Shown here one piece after another: positions 50,464-59,636 of a stretch of 64,000 nt of DNA. A program made the translations under genes and the position numbers. The notes beneath the pieces are model-generated. The model saw only the letters and a program-made list of their open reading frames with translations. It had not been told where the DNA came from and did no database searches. The DNA comes from Pseudomonas putida W15Oct28 (lineage in GTDB: Bacteria; Pseudomonadota; Gammaproteobacteria; Pseudomonadales; Pseudomonadaceae): positions 157,516 through 221,515 of the forward strand of contig NZ_JENB01000003.1 of assembly GCF_000708715.2 (NCBI RefSeq), in the 5' to 3' direction. Positions within the stretch are counted from its first letter, which is position 1; each line of letters begins with the position of its first letter.

Positions 50464-51739
50464 CGGCCGTGTCCTCGATCAGCCGCGCCGGTATGGCAAG
50501 GATCAACACCGTTGCCCCCAAGGTGAGCGCACCGGCAAACACATACAGGCCAAGGTCGAGGCTGCCGGTGCTGGCCTTCACCGCCCCCAATACCGTCGGG
50601 CTGGTGAAGCCGCCGAACAAGGCCAGCGAGTTGATCAATGCAATGCCCCCGGCAGCGGCCTGGCCACCCAGGTAGCGCGTGGGGATGGTCCAGAACAATG
50701 GCATCGAGGCATACAACCCCACCGCTGCCACACTCAAGGTCACCAGCCCGGGTACCAACTGCCCCGGCACCCAGGTACAGGCAAGCAAGGCACAGGCCGC
50801 CAGTACCATGCAGCTTGCCAGGTGCCAGCGGCGCTCACCCACCGCATCGGAGTGCCTGCCGATCACGATCATGCCCACACCACCGGCAAGGTACGGCACT
50901 GCCGTGAGCAGGCCGATGTGCAATGGGTCTGTCACGCCATAGCCCTTGATCATGCCCGGCAACCAGAAGCCGAGGATGTACAGCCCGGCCATCTCCGAAA
51001 AGTACACCAGCGCCAGGGCATAGACCCGCGGGTCGCGCAGCACGGCACCCAGCCTGTGGCTGCTGCCGGCAACGGGCGCTTCGACCTCCTGGGCAATGCG
51101 CGCGCGTTCCTCGGCACTTAGCCATTTGGCGTCTTCGGGCCTGTCGATCAGCAGCAAGGCCGCAAGAATACCGAGGACAATCGCCGGCGAACCTTCCAGC
51201 AGGAACATCCACTGCCAGCCATGCAGGCCATGCACGCCATCCATCGCACCGATGATCCAGCCGGATAACGGCCCGCCCAGCACCCCGGCAATGGCGATGG
51301 CAGACATGAACACGGCAATCACACTGCCGCGCAGGCGCGCCGGGAACCAGAAGGTCAGGTAAAGGATGATGCCAGGGAAGAACCCGGCTTCGAACACACC
51401 CAACAGGAAGCGGGCGATATAGAACTGCTGCGGAGTCTGGACGAACATCATGCTGGACGACACCACGCCCCAGGCAATCATGATGCGCATGATCGTTCTG
51501 CGTGCACCGATGCGCGTCAGCAACAAGTTGCTGGGCACTTCAAACAATACATAGCCGATAAAGAAGATACCTGCGCCCAGCCCATAAACAGCATCACTGA
51601 AACCCAGGTCCTGGTGCATGCGCAACGCCGCAAAGCCGATGTTCACACGGTCCAGGTAAGAAACGATGTAACTGACAAACAGCAAGGGCAAGATCTTCCA
51701 GGCGATCTTGCGGTACAACAGGCGCGAATCGTTGTTCAT
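50426..51739 (-). CDS. MFS transporter, anion:cation symporter (phthalate permease-like)
   Basis: The 437-residue protein has 12 hydrophobic segments and the ACS-family motif YLDRVNIGFAALRMHQDLGFSDAVYGLGAGIFFIGYVLFEVPSNLLL, then RFLLGVFEAGFFPGIILYLTFWFPARLRG. Such proteins import organic anions such as phthalate, tartrate or glucarate. ATG 51739 starts just before the first helix; a longer frame to 51850 runs through a hairpin and was not used. It follows the nitrilase gene by 129 bases with a terminator-like hairpin between, so it may have its own promoter. Confidence 0.87.
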   Translation of the reverse strand: MNNDSRLLYRKIAWKILPLLFVSYIVSYLDRVNIGFAALRMHQDLGFSDAVYGLGAGIFFIGYVLFEVPSNLLLTRIGARRTIMRIMIAWGVVSSSMMFVQTPQQFYIARFLLGVFEAGFFPGIILYLTFWFPARLRGSVIAVFMSAIAIAGVLGGPLSGWIIGAMDGVHGLHGWQWMFLLEGSPAIVLGILAALLLIDRPEDAKWLSAEERARIAQEVEAPVAGSSHRLGAVLRDPRVYALALVYFSEMAGLYILGFWLPGMIKGYGVTDPLHIGLLTAVPYLAGGVGMIVIGRHSDAVGERRWHLASCMVLAACALLACTWVPGQLVPGLVTLSVAAVGLYASMPLFWTIPTRYLGGQAAAGGIALINSLALFGGFTSPTVLGAVKASTGSLDLGLYVFAGALTLGATVLILAIPARLIEDTAVTTGRTTAQPAR

Positions 51740-51800
51740 TTCTGAAAAGCCTCGGATGTTTTTTTTATTGGTGCAGGGCTGCGTAATGCACAGAAACGTG

Positions 51801-51847
51801 AATCGGCCCCTGCCGGGCAGCAGCGCGATGCCAGGCAGGGGCCGATT
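51801..51847. terminator. Terminator-like hairpin after the nitrilase gene
   Basis: Perfect 14-base arms AATCGGCCCCTGCC (51801-51814) and its complement (51834-51847) lie 21 bases beyond the nitrilase stop. On the minus strand they come before a run of A (T on the plus strand) near 51760. Confidence 0.6.
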
Positions 51848-51868
51848 CAACGGTGTCGCGTGTTCAGA

Positions 51869-52792
51869 TCACTGCTGGAACTTGACGGAGGCCTTGGCCC
51901 GCTCATCGACGATCAGGGTGAATACGTCGGGCCGCGAATAGTGGCCGACCACGTCGAAGTCGTAACGCGCCTTGACCAGCTCGGCCGAATCGATCTGCGC
52001 CACCAGCAAGCCCGGGCCGTTTTTCAGCGGGCCGGCAATCACCTCGCCCATGGGGCCGATGATCACGCTGTTGCCCTGCATCAGCAGGCGGTCATCGTCC
52101 CAATGCGGCAGGCTCACCCCAAGGTCGCGCGGCGACGGCTGGAACTGGCAGGCACTGACCAGGAAGCAGCGCCCCTCGTGAGCGATATGGCGCATGGAAA
52201 CCTGCCAGTTGTCGCGTTCGTCCACGGTCGGTGCGCACCACACCTCGATGCCTTTGGCGTACATGGCCGTGCGTAGCAGCGGCATGTGGTTCTCCCAGCA
52301 GATGGCTGCACCGATCTTGCCGACCGGGGTGTCGATCACCGGCAGCGTAGAGCCATCGCCCTGCCCCCAGATCAGCCGCTCGCTGCCGGTTGGCATCAGT
52401 TTGCGGTGGTTGCCGACCAGGCCCTCTTCGGGCGAGAAGAACAGTGCCGAGCAGAACAGCGAACTGCCCGCACGCTCAATCACGCCGACCACCAGATGTG
52501 CACCGGTGCGTTGTGCCAACGCTGCCAGCTCGGCAGTTTCAGCACCCGGGACATCAATGGCATTGTCGAAATAGCGCTGGAACGCTTCGCGGCCTTCAGG
52601 CAGGCGATAGCCCATGTAAGTGCCGAATATTTCACCTTTCGGATAACCGCCGAGCACCGCTTCCGGCATGACGACCAATTGCGCGCCAGCGCGCTTTATT
52701 TCGGCTTCATAAGCCAGGATTGTTTCCAGCGTTTGTTGTTTGCCGTCAGGGTGAGAGCCAATTTGCAGTGCGGCTACAGTCGAGATAGTCAT
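51869..52792 (-). CDS. Nitrilase (carbon-nitrogen hydrolase)
   Basis: The 307-residue protein shows the nitrilase catalytic triad: Glu in [14 protein letters not shown], Lys in [21 protein letters not shown] and Cys in [21 protein letters not shown]. The CWENxMPL form and HRKLxPTxxERLxW pattern indicate a true nitrilase (R-CN to acid plus ammonia), rather than an amidase. Length fits. It lies upstream of an organic-anion transporter and near a LysR gene, so the cell may use it to gain nitrogen or to detoxify plant nitriles. The exact nitrile is unknown. Confidence 0.9.
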   Translation of the reverse strand: MTISTVAALQIGSHPDGKQQTLETILAYEAEIKRAGAQLVVMPEAVLGGYPKGEIFGTYMGYRLPEGREAFQRYFDNAIDVPGAETAELAALAQRTGAHLVVGVIERAGSSLFCSALFFSPEEGLVGNHRKLMPTGSERLIWGQGDGSTLPVIDTPVGKIGAAICWENHMPLLRTAMYAKGIEVWCAPTVDERDNWQVSMRHIAHEGRCFLVSACQFQPSPRDLGVSLPHWDDDRLLMQGNSVIIGPMGEVIAGPLKNGPGLLVAQIDSAELVKARYDFDVVGHYSRPDVFTLIVDERAKASVKFQQ

Positions 52793-52919
52793 GGGTTTTT
52801 ATTGTTCAGGTGGTGGATGGTCTGCATAGGTTCCACTTACCCGCGATATCGAGCAATTCGCATTGCTTTAGATCTGTTATCAGCTCTATTTATATCCTGA
52901 GCCAAGGCGCGCGCGGTAT

Positions 52920-53002
52920 GAGCAGCCTTGTGCTGCGAAGAGGCCATTGCAGCCGAAGCTGATCTTCAGCCTTACCGGCCTCTTCGCAGCGCAAGGCTGC
53001 TC
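52920..53002. repeat. REP inverted repeat 8
   Basis: Arms of 26 bases with one mismatch (52920-52945 and 52977-53002) contain GAGCAGCCTTGTGCTGCG, the same type as repeat 1 at 1104-1203. It ends directly at the stop of the LysR gene. Confidence 0.82.
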
Positions 53003-53947
53003 CTACAAGTCCTGTGCTTGCCTTGGAGAATGGAGCAGCTGCCACGCCGCCTGGCTGTCGTCCTGGCGGAAGAACGTCCGCAGATGCTCGACAAAGCACG
53101 ACACCTTGGCCGACAGGTTCAGGCGCTCCAGATACACCGCATAGATATCCGCAGGCGGTGTCTGGTAATCGCCCAGCACCTCCACCAGGCGCCCGCTGCG
53201 CAGGTGGTCAGCCAGATTCCACTCGGCCCGCATCAGGATGCCTTGGCCATCGAGGGCCCAGTTCAGGGCAACCTCGCCATCATTGGTGCTCAGGCTGCCA
53301 CGCACCTTCACCGACTCGCTCTGCTTGCCGCGGCTGAGCCGCCAGATGCCGAACGCGGCATCGTTCTGGCGCAACACGATGCAGTTATGGCTGACGAGGT
53401 CTTTTGGCGCGCCAGGGGTGCCGTGCGCCTCCAGGTAACCGGGCGCCGCGCACAACCGGCGGCGGTTGGCCGCGATTTTGCGGGCGATCAGGCGCGAGTC
53501 CGGCAGCTCACCAAAGCGGATAGCCACATCGATAGCGTCGTTCGGCAGGGCGATTGGGCGGTCGGTCAGGTGCAACTGCACCTCCACCTCGGGGTAGCGC
53601 TTGGCAAACGACGACACGGCCGGCCCCACATGCGTACGACCAAAACCCAGCGGCGCATTGACCCGCAGCAGCCCCTTGGGCTCGGCACGGCTGCTGGAAA
53701 CCTGGCGCTCCATTTCCTCGATCTCACCCAGTATCCGCCGGGCATTCACCAGGTAGGTCTCGCCTTCGGCGGTAAGGCTGATGCTGCGTGTGGTGCGGTT
53801 GAGCAGGCGCACACCCAGGCGCTGCTCCAGTTGCGCCAGGCGCTTGGAGACCGCGGGCGGCGTCAGGTTCAGTTCGCGCGCGGTGCCCGCCAGGCTGCCC
53901 ACCCTGATCAGCTGGGTGAAGAACGCCAGCTCCGATACCGGATTCAT
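53003..53947 (-). CDS. LysR-family regulator, probably of the tartrate genes (TtdR-like)
   Basis: The 314-residue protein has the LysR helix-turn-helix (SELAFFTQLIRVGSLAGTAR, LNLTPPAVSKRLAQLEQRLGVRLLNRTTRSISLTAEG) and the effector-domain wording GLLRVNAPLGFGRTHVGPAVSSFAKRYPEVEVQLHLTDR of the large CrgA/DmlR/TtdR subgroup. It is divergent from a dctA-family gene and ttdAB, the arrangement seen for TtdR and DmlR, which activate tartrate and malate genes. A 22-base palindrome lies 16 bases upstream of its start. Control of the divergent operon is therefore likely. Confidence 0.85.
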   Translation of the reverse strand: MNPVSELAFFTQLIRVGSLAGTARELNLTPPAVSKRLAQLEQRLGVRLLNRTTRSISLTAEGETYLVNARRILGEIEEMERQVSSSRAEPKGLLRVNAPLGFGRTHVGPAVSSFAKRYPEVEVQLHLTDRPIALPNDAIDVAIRFGELPDSRLIARKIAANRRRLCAAPGYLEAHGTPGAPKDLVSHNCIVLRQNDAAFGIWRLSRGKQSESVKVRGSLSTNDGEVALNWALDGQGILMRAEWNLADHLRSGRLVEVLGDYQTPPADIYAVYLERLNLSAKVSCFVEHLRTFFRQDDSQAAWQLLHSPRQAQDL

Positions 53948-53963
53948 AATTAACCTGAGGGAA

Positions 53964-53985
53964 ACAATGAGTTGAATTTCATTGT
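53964..53985. promoter_or_regulatory. LysR operator candidate between ttdR-like gene and dctA
   Basis: Seven-base perfect arms ACAATGA (53964-53970) and TCATTGT (53979-53985) around GTTGAATT. It lies close to the regulator start, as expected for an autoregulating LysR site, and 156 bases before dctA. Confidence 0.5.
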
Positions 53986-54141
53986 ATTACAGCATTTTTG
54001 AAAAACCATTACCTTTTGCCCTGCGTGATTAACCACAAAGAAGCTGGGCTTTTCGGCCGCCAAGGCCAGGTGTGACCTGCACCCCACGATCAGCCCGGCC
54101 GCCAGATAAATCCGACTCACAACAATAATTCGGAGACGGCA

Positions 54142-55473
54142 ATGGCCAAGCGATTGTTCGGCAAGCTTTACGTACAGGTATTGATCGGCGTAACCCTCGG
54201 GGTGCTGATCGGGGTGTTCTGGCCACAGGTTGGCGCAGACTTGAAACCCATCGGTGATGCTTTCATCAAACTGATCAAGATGGTCTTCGCCCCCATCATC
54301 TTTGCCACGGTGGTGCTGGGCATCGCCAAGATGGAAAACATGAAGGAACTCGGCCGCGTGGGTGTGCGTGCGCTGATCTACTTCGAGGTGCTGTCCACCT
54401 TTGCCTTGGTACTGGGTTTGGTGGTGGTCAACATCGTGCAGCCCGGCCAGGGCATGAACGTCGACCCTGCCACCCTCGACGCCAAGAGCATCTCCACCTA
54501 CACCGCCGCCGCAGCGGGCAGTGGTGGCGGCTTCGTCGACTTCATGCTGCATGTGATACCCGGCAGCGTGACCGACGCCTTCGCCAAGAACGAGATCCTG
54601 CCGATCCTGCTGTTCAGCACCTTGTTCGGCATCGCCCTCTCGCACCTTGGCCCTCGTGGCAAGCCCATGGTGGATGTGCTGGAAGCGTTCTCCCACGGCA
54701 TGTTCTTCATCGTCGGCATGATCATGCGTGTGGCCCCGCTGGCCGCCTGCGGCGCCATGGCCTTCACCGTGGGCAAGTACGGCCTGGGCTCGATCGTGTC
54801 GCTGGGCAAGCTGATGGCAACCATGTACCTGACCTGTTTCCTGTTCGTGGTGATCGTGCTGGGCACCATCGCCCGGTTGTCCGGCTTCAACCTGTGGAAG
54901 TTCCTCAAGTACCTGAAAGAAGAGCTGTTCACGGTACTGGGCACCAGCTCGTCCGAGTCGGTGGTGCCGCAATTGATGAACAAGCTGGAAAAGGTCGGCG
55001 TGTCCAAACCGGTAGTGGGCCTGGTGATCCCCTCGGGCCTTACCTTCAACCCGGATGGCCAGTGCATCTACTACACCATGGCGGCCATTTTCATCGCCCA
55101 GGCCACCAACACGCCGTTGACCCTGATGGACCAACTGATCGTGCTGGGCGTGCTGCTGCTTACCTCCAAAGGCTCCGCAGGGGTGACCGGTTCGGGCTTC
55201 ATCACACTGGCCGCGACCCTGGCGACCATGGACAACATCCCGGTGGCCGGCATGGTGCTGCTGCTGGGCGTGGACCGCTTCATGTCCGAAGCCCGCGCCA
55301 TCACCAACACCATCGGCAATGCCGTCGGCACCGTGGCCATCGCCAATTGGGTAGGTGCGCTGGACAAACAGCGCATGGCCCAGGCCCTGGACGGCCAGCT
55401 ACCGGCAGAACCGCAACCCCCTGAGGCCCGCCCTGCCCTTGCACGCATGGAGGCCGGCACCCCCACACCCTGA
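54142..55473 (+). CDS. dctA: C4-dicarboxylate:cation symporter, DctA family
   Basis: The 443-residue protein has eight or so helices and the DctA/glutamate-symporter hairpin features: [21 protein letters not shown] (serine-rich loop), [50 protein letters not shown], and [25 protein letters not shown] with the substrate-binding Asp/Arg region. It imports succinate, fumarate, malate or, as context suggests, tartrate. It is the first gene of an operon with ttdAB (53-base gap). Pseudomonas usually has another dctA elsewhere, so this may be a dedicated paralogue. Confidence 0.92.
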   Translation: MAKRLFGKLYVQVLIGVTLGVLIGVFWPQVGADLKPIGDAFIKLIKMVFAPIIFATVVLGIAKMENMKELGRVGVRALIYFEVLSTFALVLGLVVVNIVQPGQGMNVDPATLDAKSISTYTAAAAGSGGGFVDFMLHVIPGSVTDAFAKNEILPILLFSTLFGIALSHLGPRGKPMVDVLEAFSHGMFFIVGMIMRVAPLAACGAMAFTVGKYGLGSIVSLGKLMATMYLTCFLFVVIVLGTIARLSGFNLWKFLKYLKEELFTVLGTSSSESVVPQLMNKLEKVGVSKPVVGLVIPSGLTFNPDGQCIYYTMAAIFIAQATNTPLTLMDQLIVLGVLLLTSKGSAGVTGSGFITLAATLATMDNIPVAGMVLLLGVDRFMSEARAITNTIGNAVGTVAIANWVGALDKQRMAQALDGQLPAEPQPPEARPALARMEAGTPTP

Positions 55474-55526
55474 CCTATCGATAACAGCAAGAAGAACCCG
55501 CCTTGTGATGCAGTGAGGAAATAATC

Positions 55527-56426
55527 ATGGATAAAGAAAACGCCGTGTCATCGCTTACCGACGTGATGGCCAAGTTCACCGCCTACATCGGCAAACGCCT
55601 GCCCAAAGACGTGAAGGAAAAGACCGCCAAGTTGCGTGCCGCCGAAACCAATCCGCTGGCAATCGCCGTATACGACTCGATGGCCGACAACCAGGAATAC
55701 GCCGACAAGCTCAACCGCCCAAGCTGCCAGGACACCGGCGTGATCCAGTACTTCATCTCGGCCGGCGCACGCTTCCCGCTGCTGGGTGAGATGGAAGGCA
55801 TCCTCGAGAACGCCACCAAGGAAGCCACCATCCAGGGGCCGTTGCGCCACAACGCGGTGGAAACCTTCATCGAGAAGAACACTGGCACCAACACCGGCTC
55901 GAAAATCCCGTGGCTGGACTGGGAAATCATCCCCGATGCCGACTACGCCATCGTCGATGTGTACATGGCCGGTGGCGGCTGCACCTTGCCAGGCTCGGCC
56001 AAGGTGCTGATGCCGGGGCAAGGCTATGAAGGGGTGACCGAATTCGTCTTTGATGTCATCACCTCTCGCGGCGTCAACGCCTGCCCGCCGTTGCTGGTGG
56101 GGGTCGGGGTTTCGACCTCGGTAGAGACAGCAGCACGCCTGTCGAAAAAGGCCATCCTGCGCGAAGTGGACTCCAGCCACCCCAACGAAAGCGCGGCGAT
56201 GATGGAAAAGCTGCTGGAGGACGGCCTGAACGAAATCGGCATCGGCCCACAGGGCCTGACCGGCAACAGCAGTGTGATGGGTGTGAACATCGAATCCTCG
56301 GCCCGCCACCCCTCCACCATCGGTGTGGCCGTGTCCACCGGTTGCTGGGCACACCGTCGCGGCAAGATCCGCATCAACGCCGACCTGACCTACGACATCC
56401 TCTCGCACGAAGGGGTAGTACTGTGA
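55527..56426 (+). CDS. ttdA: L(+)-tartrate dehydratase alpha subunit
   Basis: The 299-residue protein matches the N-terminal half of class I fumarases and TtdA. Its cysteines for a 4Fe-4S cluster appear in [33 protein letters not shown] and [14 protein letters not shown]. With TtdB it dehydrates L-tartrate to oxaloacetate. A heterodimeric class I fumarase with another substrate, for instance D-tartrate or mesaconate, cannot be ruled out. The stop overlaps the ttdB start by four bases (GTGA). Confidence 0.9.
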   Translation: MDKENAVSSLTDVMAKFTAYIGKRLPKDVKEKTAKLRAAETNPLAIAVYDSMADNQEYADKLNRPSCQDTGVIQYFISAGARFPLLGEMEGILENATKEATIQGPLRHNAVETFIEKNTGTNTGSKIPWLDWEIIPDADYAIVDVYMAGGGCTLPGSAKVLMPGQGYEGVTEFVFDVITSRGVNACPPLLVGVGVSTSVETAARLSKKAILREVDSSHPNESAAMMEKLLEDGLNEIGIGPQGLTGNSSVMGVNIESSARHPSTIGVAVSTGCWAHRRGKIRINADLTYDILSHEGVVL

Positions 56427-57031
56427 AAAAGATCCTGAGCACGCCGATCAGCGACGAAGACCTGGCCAACCTCAACGTCGGCGATGTGGTCTACCTAACT
56501 GGCCAACTGGTGACCTGCCGTGACGTGGCACACCGGCGCCTCATCGAGCTGGGCCGCGAGCTGCCGGTCGACCTGCGTGGCGGCGCGATTTTCCACGCCG
56601 GCCCCATCGTCAGGAAGAAAGACGATGGCAGCTTCGAGATGGTTTCGATTGGCCCGACCACCAGCATGCGCATGGAAAAGTTCGAGAAGCAGTTCATCGA
56701 GCAGACCGGTGTGAAGCTGATTGTCGGCAAGGGTGGCATGGGCCCGGAAACCACCACCGGCTGCCTGGAGAACAAGGCGGTGCATGCGGTGTTCCCTGGA
56801 GGCTGCGCGGTGCTGGCAGCCACCCAGGTCGAGGAGATCGAGCGCGCCGAATGGCAGGACCTGGGCATGCCGGAGACGCTGTGGGTGAACCGCGTACGCG
56901 AGTTCGGGCCGCTGATCATCTCGATCGATACCAAGGGCAACAACCTGTTTGAGCAGAACAAGGCCCGCTTCAACGAACGCAAAGGGGCGGTGATCGAGAA
57001 GATCAACAGCCAGGTGCGGTTCATCAAGTAA
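56423..57031 (+). CDS. ttdB: L(+)-tartrate dehydratase beta subunit
   Basis: The 202-residue protein matches the C-terminal fumarase domain: [58 protein letters not shown] and [14 protein letters not shown]. The Arg, Ser/Thr and Lys residues in these blocks bind the substrate in the family. I used GTG 56423, which overlaps the ttdA TGA and begins at the first family residue. It is the last gene of the dctA-ttdA-ttdB operon and is followed by a REP hairpin. Confidence 0.9.
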   Translation: MKKILSTPISDEDLANLNVGDVVYLTGQLVTCRDVAHRRLIELGRELPVDLRGGAIFHAGPIVRKKDDGSFEMVSIGPTTSMRMEKFEKQFIEQTGVKLIVGKGGMGPETTTGCLENKAVHAVFPGGCAVLAATQVEEIERAEWQDLGMPETLWVNRVREFGPLIISIDTKGNNLFEQNKARFNERKGAVIEKINSQVRFIK

Positions 57032-57052
57032 ACCTCAGCAGCGCCGCCACGC

Positions 57053-57184
57053 GGTCCTTGTGGGAGCGGCCTTGTGTCGCGAAAGGGCTGCAAAGCAGCC
57101 CCAGGGATTCAAGCGTTGATGCATGAATTTCTGGGGCCGCTTTGCGGCCCTTTCGCGACACAAGGCCGCTCCCACAAAGGGACC
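57053..57184. repeat. REP/REPIN inverted repeat 9
   Basis: Arms run inward from GGTCCTTGTGGGAGCGGCCT (57053) and its near-complement ending at 57184, with GGGGCCGC/GCAGCCCC inner hairpins. It separates ttdB from the convergent sigma-54 activator gene. Confidence 0.86.
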
Positions 57185-57199
57185 GAGTGGCTGCGCCCA

Positions 57200-58258
57200 C
57201 TACGCTTTTGACAGTTCGCCAATCTTCTCCAGCCGCGCCCGCACGATATTGCGGCTGATGTTCAGCAAGCGCCCCGTCTGTAACTGGTTACCGTGGCAAT
57301 ACCGATACGCCGCCCTGAACACCGTCTCTTCGATGTGCTCATACAAATTCGGCACATTCTGCTCGAACAGCGCCAGCAATGCGCTTTCCAGATCTGGCGG
57401 TGCCGCACTCGCCGCCGGCAAGTAAGCATGCGCAACCTGCGCCGACACCTGTGGGCGCATATCGACCAGGTGCAGGTCCGCCGGTGCCACCACCTGATAC
57501 CGGCACACCAGCAACGCATGGTGAATGGCATTCTCCAGCTCGCGGATGTTGCCCGGCCAGCTATGCGCCAGCAATTTGCGTTCGGCATCCGGGCTCAACG
57601 AAGCACGCTCGTAACCCAGGCGACGGCAATGCTCCTCGATGAAGAATTCTGCCAGCGGCAGGATGTCCCCCGGCCGCTCGCGCAATGGCGGCAGACGTAT
57701 TGTCGCGACATGCAGGCGATAGAACAGGTCCTCTCGGAAGTGCCCCGCCACCACCGCATCGGCCAGGTTGACGTTGGTCGCCGCCACCAGCCGCACGTTG
57801 ATCGGGATCGGCGTACGTGAGCCGAGGCGCACCACTTCACGCTCCTGCAGCACCCGCAGCAACTTCACCTGCATGTTCAGCGGCAGGTCGCCAATTTCAT
57901 CAAGGAACAGCGTGCCGCCATTGGCCGCTTCGAACCAGCCGGCCTTGTTGCTGGTGGCGCCGGTGAACGCGCCTTTCTCGTGGCCGAACAGCTCGCTCTC
58001 AACCAGGGTTTCAGCAAAGGCACCGCAGTTCACGGCCACGAATGGCTCGCGCCCACGGCGGCTGAGGTGGTGGATATGACGGGCGACCAGCTCCTTGCCG
58101 GTGCCGGTTTCGCCGATGATCAGGGTATTGGCCTCGCTGGGTGCCAGGCGCTCGATGCGGCTGAGCAGCTCCTGGGAGCGCGGGTCCTTGAACACGAGCA
58201 CGGTGGCACGTACCGACTTGGTCAGCTCGCGGGCATTGGGGTGGGTGATCAGCGACAT
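57200..58258 (-). CDS. Sigma-54-dependent activator without receiver domain (SfnR-like)
   Basis: The 352-residue protein is a bacterial enhancer-binding protein: Walker [17 protein letters not shown], the sigma-54 contact loop GAFTGA, Walker [14 protein letters not shown], arginine-finger region [12 protein letters not shown], and a C-terminal Fis-type helix-turn-helix ([22 protein letters not shown]). There is no receiver or GAF domain ahead of the AAA+ core, as in SfnR, which controls organosulfur use in P. putida. It is divergent from a sulfonate-type cluster with a -24/-12 promoter, which supports this role. Such proteins are controlled mainly by their expression level. ATG 58258 begins just before the core. 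Confidence 0.88.
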   Translation of the reverse strand: MSLITHPNARELTKSVRATVLVFKDPRSQELLSRIERLAPSEANTLIIGETGTGKELVARHIHHLSRRGREPFVAVNCGAFAETLVESELFGHEKGAFTGATSNKAGWFEAANGGTLFLDEIGDLPLNMQVKLLRVLQEREVVRLGSRTPIPINVRLVAATNVNLADAVVAGHFREDLFYRLHVATIRLPPLRERPGDILPLAEFFIEEHCRRLGYERASLSPDAERKLLAHSWPGNIRELENAIHHALLVCRYQVVAPADLHLVDMRPQVSAQVAHAYLPAASAAPPDLESALLALFEQNVPNLYEHIEETVFRAAYRYCHGNQLQTGRLLNISRNIVRARLEKIGELSKA

Positions 58259-58502
58259 AGGGGCATTCCTGGCAGTTGACGCGCAGGCCAATAATGCATG
58301 AAACAAATTAGATCAAAAAATTATTAATTAGTCTTTAGATATTCGAATAAGGAATATTAGAAATTCCAGCAACCGATTGCTGCTGCAGCAGCAACCCGTC
58401 AGCACTCCCCTGCCCGCCGATCAGCAGGCCTTGCCCTACACACCAATTTATCTTTGGCTGTAGGCCACGTGAATCAAGGGGTGTAGCCACTTCATGGCAT
58501 GC

Positions 58503-58518
58503 TGGCATGCATTTCGCT
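58503..58518 (+). promoter_or_regulatory. Sigma-54 (-24/-12) promoter of the sulfur cluster
   Basis: TGGCATGCATTTCGCT fits TGGCACG-N4-TTGCW with only two differences and the exact GG-N10-GC spacing. The expected transcript start is near 58529-58531, about 20 bases before the ATG at 58552. A sigma-54 activator gene is divergent. Confidence 0.65.
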
Positions 58519-58551
58519 CCTGGCCTGTAGAACCTTTGCCTGGAGCAGCAC

Positions 58552-59625
58552 ATGAACAATCCCTGGCGTCATGCCCTCGCCCTGCTGGGCGGCCTGTTCC
58601 TCAGCCTGGCTGCGCTGGCCGCCGAGCCACCGGCGGCGGTGCGCATTGCCATCGTCGCCTTCACCCAGGGCGGTGCGCCGGTGTTCGGCGGCATCCCAGG
58701 GCGGGTGATCGAAGAAGGCTGGCTGGAACAGCAACTGGCCGCCCGCGGCGTGAAACTGCAATGGACCGCCCTGCCCCACGCCGGCGCCGGCCCGCAGATC
58801 AACGAAGGCTTCAGCAACAACAGCCTGGACTTTGCCGTACGCGGCGACCTGCCTTCGGTCATCGCCGGTGCCGGCCAGGTGCCGGGCAAGCTGGTGGTAC
58901 CGGGTGGCAGCGGCAACAACATCTACCTGGTAGTACCGAGCGATTCAACGGTGCGCAGCATCCAGGACCTCAAGGGCAAGCGCCTGGCCTTGCACCGCGG
59001 CCGCCCATGGGAGTTCGCCTTCAGCAACTTCCTGCAAAGCCAGGGCCTGGCACTCAGCGACTTCAAGATCGCCAACCTCAACCCGCAAGTGGGCGCCGCT
59101 GCGGTATCCGCCGGCAAGGTCGACGCCGCCGTGCTGCTCAACGAAGCCTATGCCCTGGAAGACAAAGGCGTGGCGCGCATCCTCTGGTCGACCAAGCAAG
59201 GCGCCAACGACTGGCGGCTGGTCTCGGACCTGTGGGGCACTGACCGTTTCGTGCAGCAGCACGCCGACCTGACGCAACTGGTGGCCACCGCCTGGGTGCG
59301 CGCGGCCTGGTGGATCTCCCAGGAGCAAAACCGCGACGCCTACTACGGGTTGTCTTCGCGCGCCGGTGTGAGCGAAAGCGTGCTGCGCCGGGACGACCAG
59401 GACGACCCGGTCGCGTGGAAGGCGCGCTGGGCGCCGAAAAACGATGCCCAACTCAAGGCCCACTACGACGCCCTGGGCCAGTACGCCCTGGCCAACCGGC
59501 TGATCCGCACGCCCTACGACATTACCCACGACCTGGCCACGGGCTTTACCCGCCAGGCACTCATCGACCTGCAACTGACTCACTACTGGCCGTCCCTTGA
59601 CGCCCAGATCAGCCAACAACCTTGA
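58552..59625 (+). CDS. ABC transporter periplasmic binding protein, aliphatic sulfonate type (SsuA-like)
   Basis: The 357-residue protein has a signal peptide (ALALLGGLFLSLAALAAEP, cleavage near residue 24) and a type II periplasmic-binding fold of the SsuA/TauA/NrtA family: NEGFSNNSLDFAVRGDLPSVIAGAG, LVVPGGSGNNIYLVVPSDSTVRSIQDLKGKRLALHRG, and VDAAVLLNEAYALEDKG. It should bind a sulfonate or sulfate ester. No permease or ATPase gene is in the window, so it must share a transporter encoded elsewhere. It is the first gene behind the sigma-54 promoter. The next gene starts after 11 bases. Confidence 0.83.
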   Translation: MNNPWRHALALLGGLFLSLAALAAEPPAAVRIAIVAFTQGGAPVFGGIPGRVIEEGWLEQQLAARGVKLQWTALPHAGAGPQINEGFSNNSLDFAVRGDLPSVIAGAGQVPGKLVVPGGSGNNIYLVVPSDSTVRSIQDLKGKRLALHRGRPWEFAFSNFLQSQGLALSDFKIANLNPQVGAAAVSAGKVDAAVLLNEAYALEDKGVARILWSTKQGANDWRLVSDLWGTDRFVQQHADLTQLVATAWVRAAWWISQEQNRDAYYGLSSRAGVSESVLRRDDQDDPVAWKARWAPKNDAQLKAHYDALGQYALANRLIRTPYDITHDLATGFTRQALIDLQLTHYWPSLDAQISQQP

Positions 59626-59636
59626 GAGCCTTACCC

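Noticed and set aside
58319..58365. AT-rich stretch with ATATTCGAATAAGGAATATT as an activator binding site for the sigma-54 protein
   Set aside because: It is partly symmetrical, but a single copy with no second matching site is not enough to call an upstream activating sequence.
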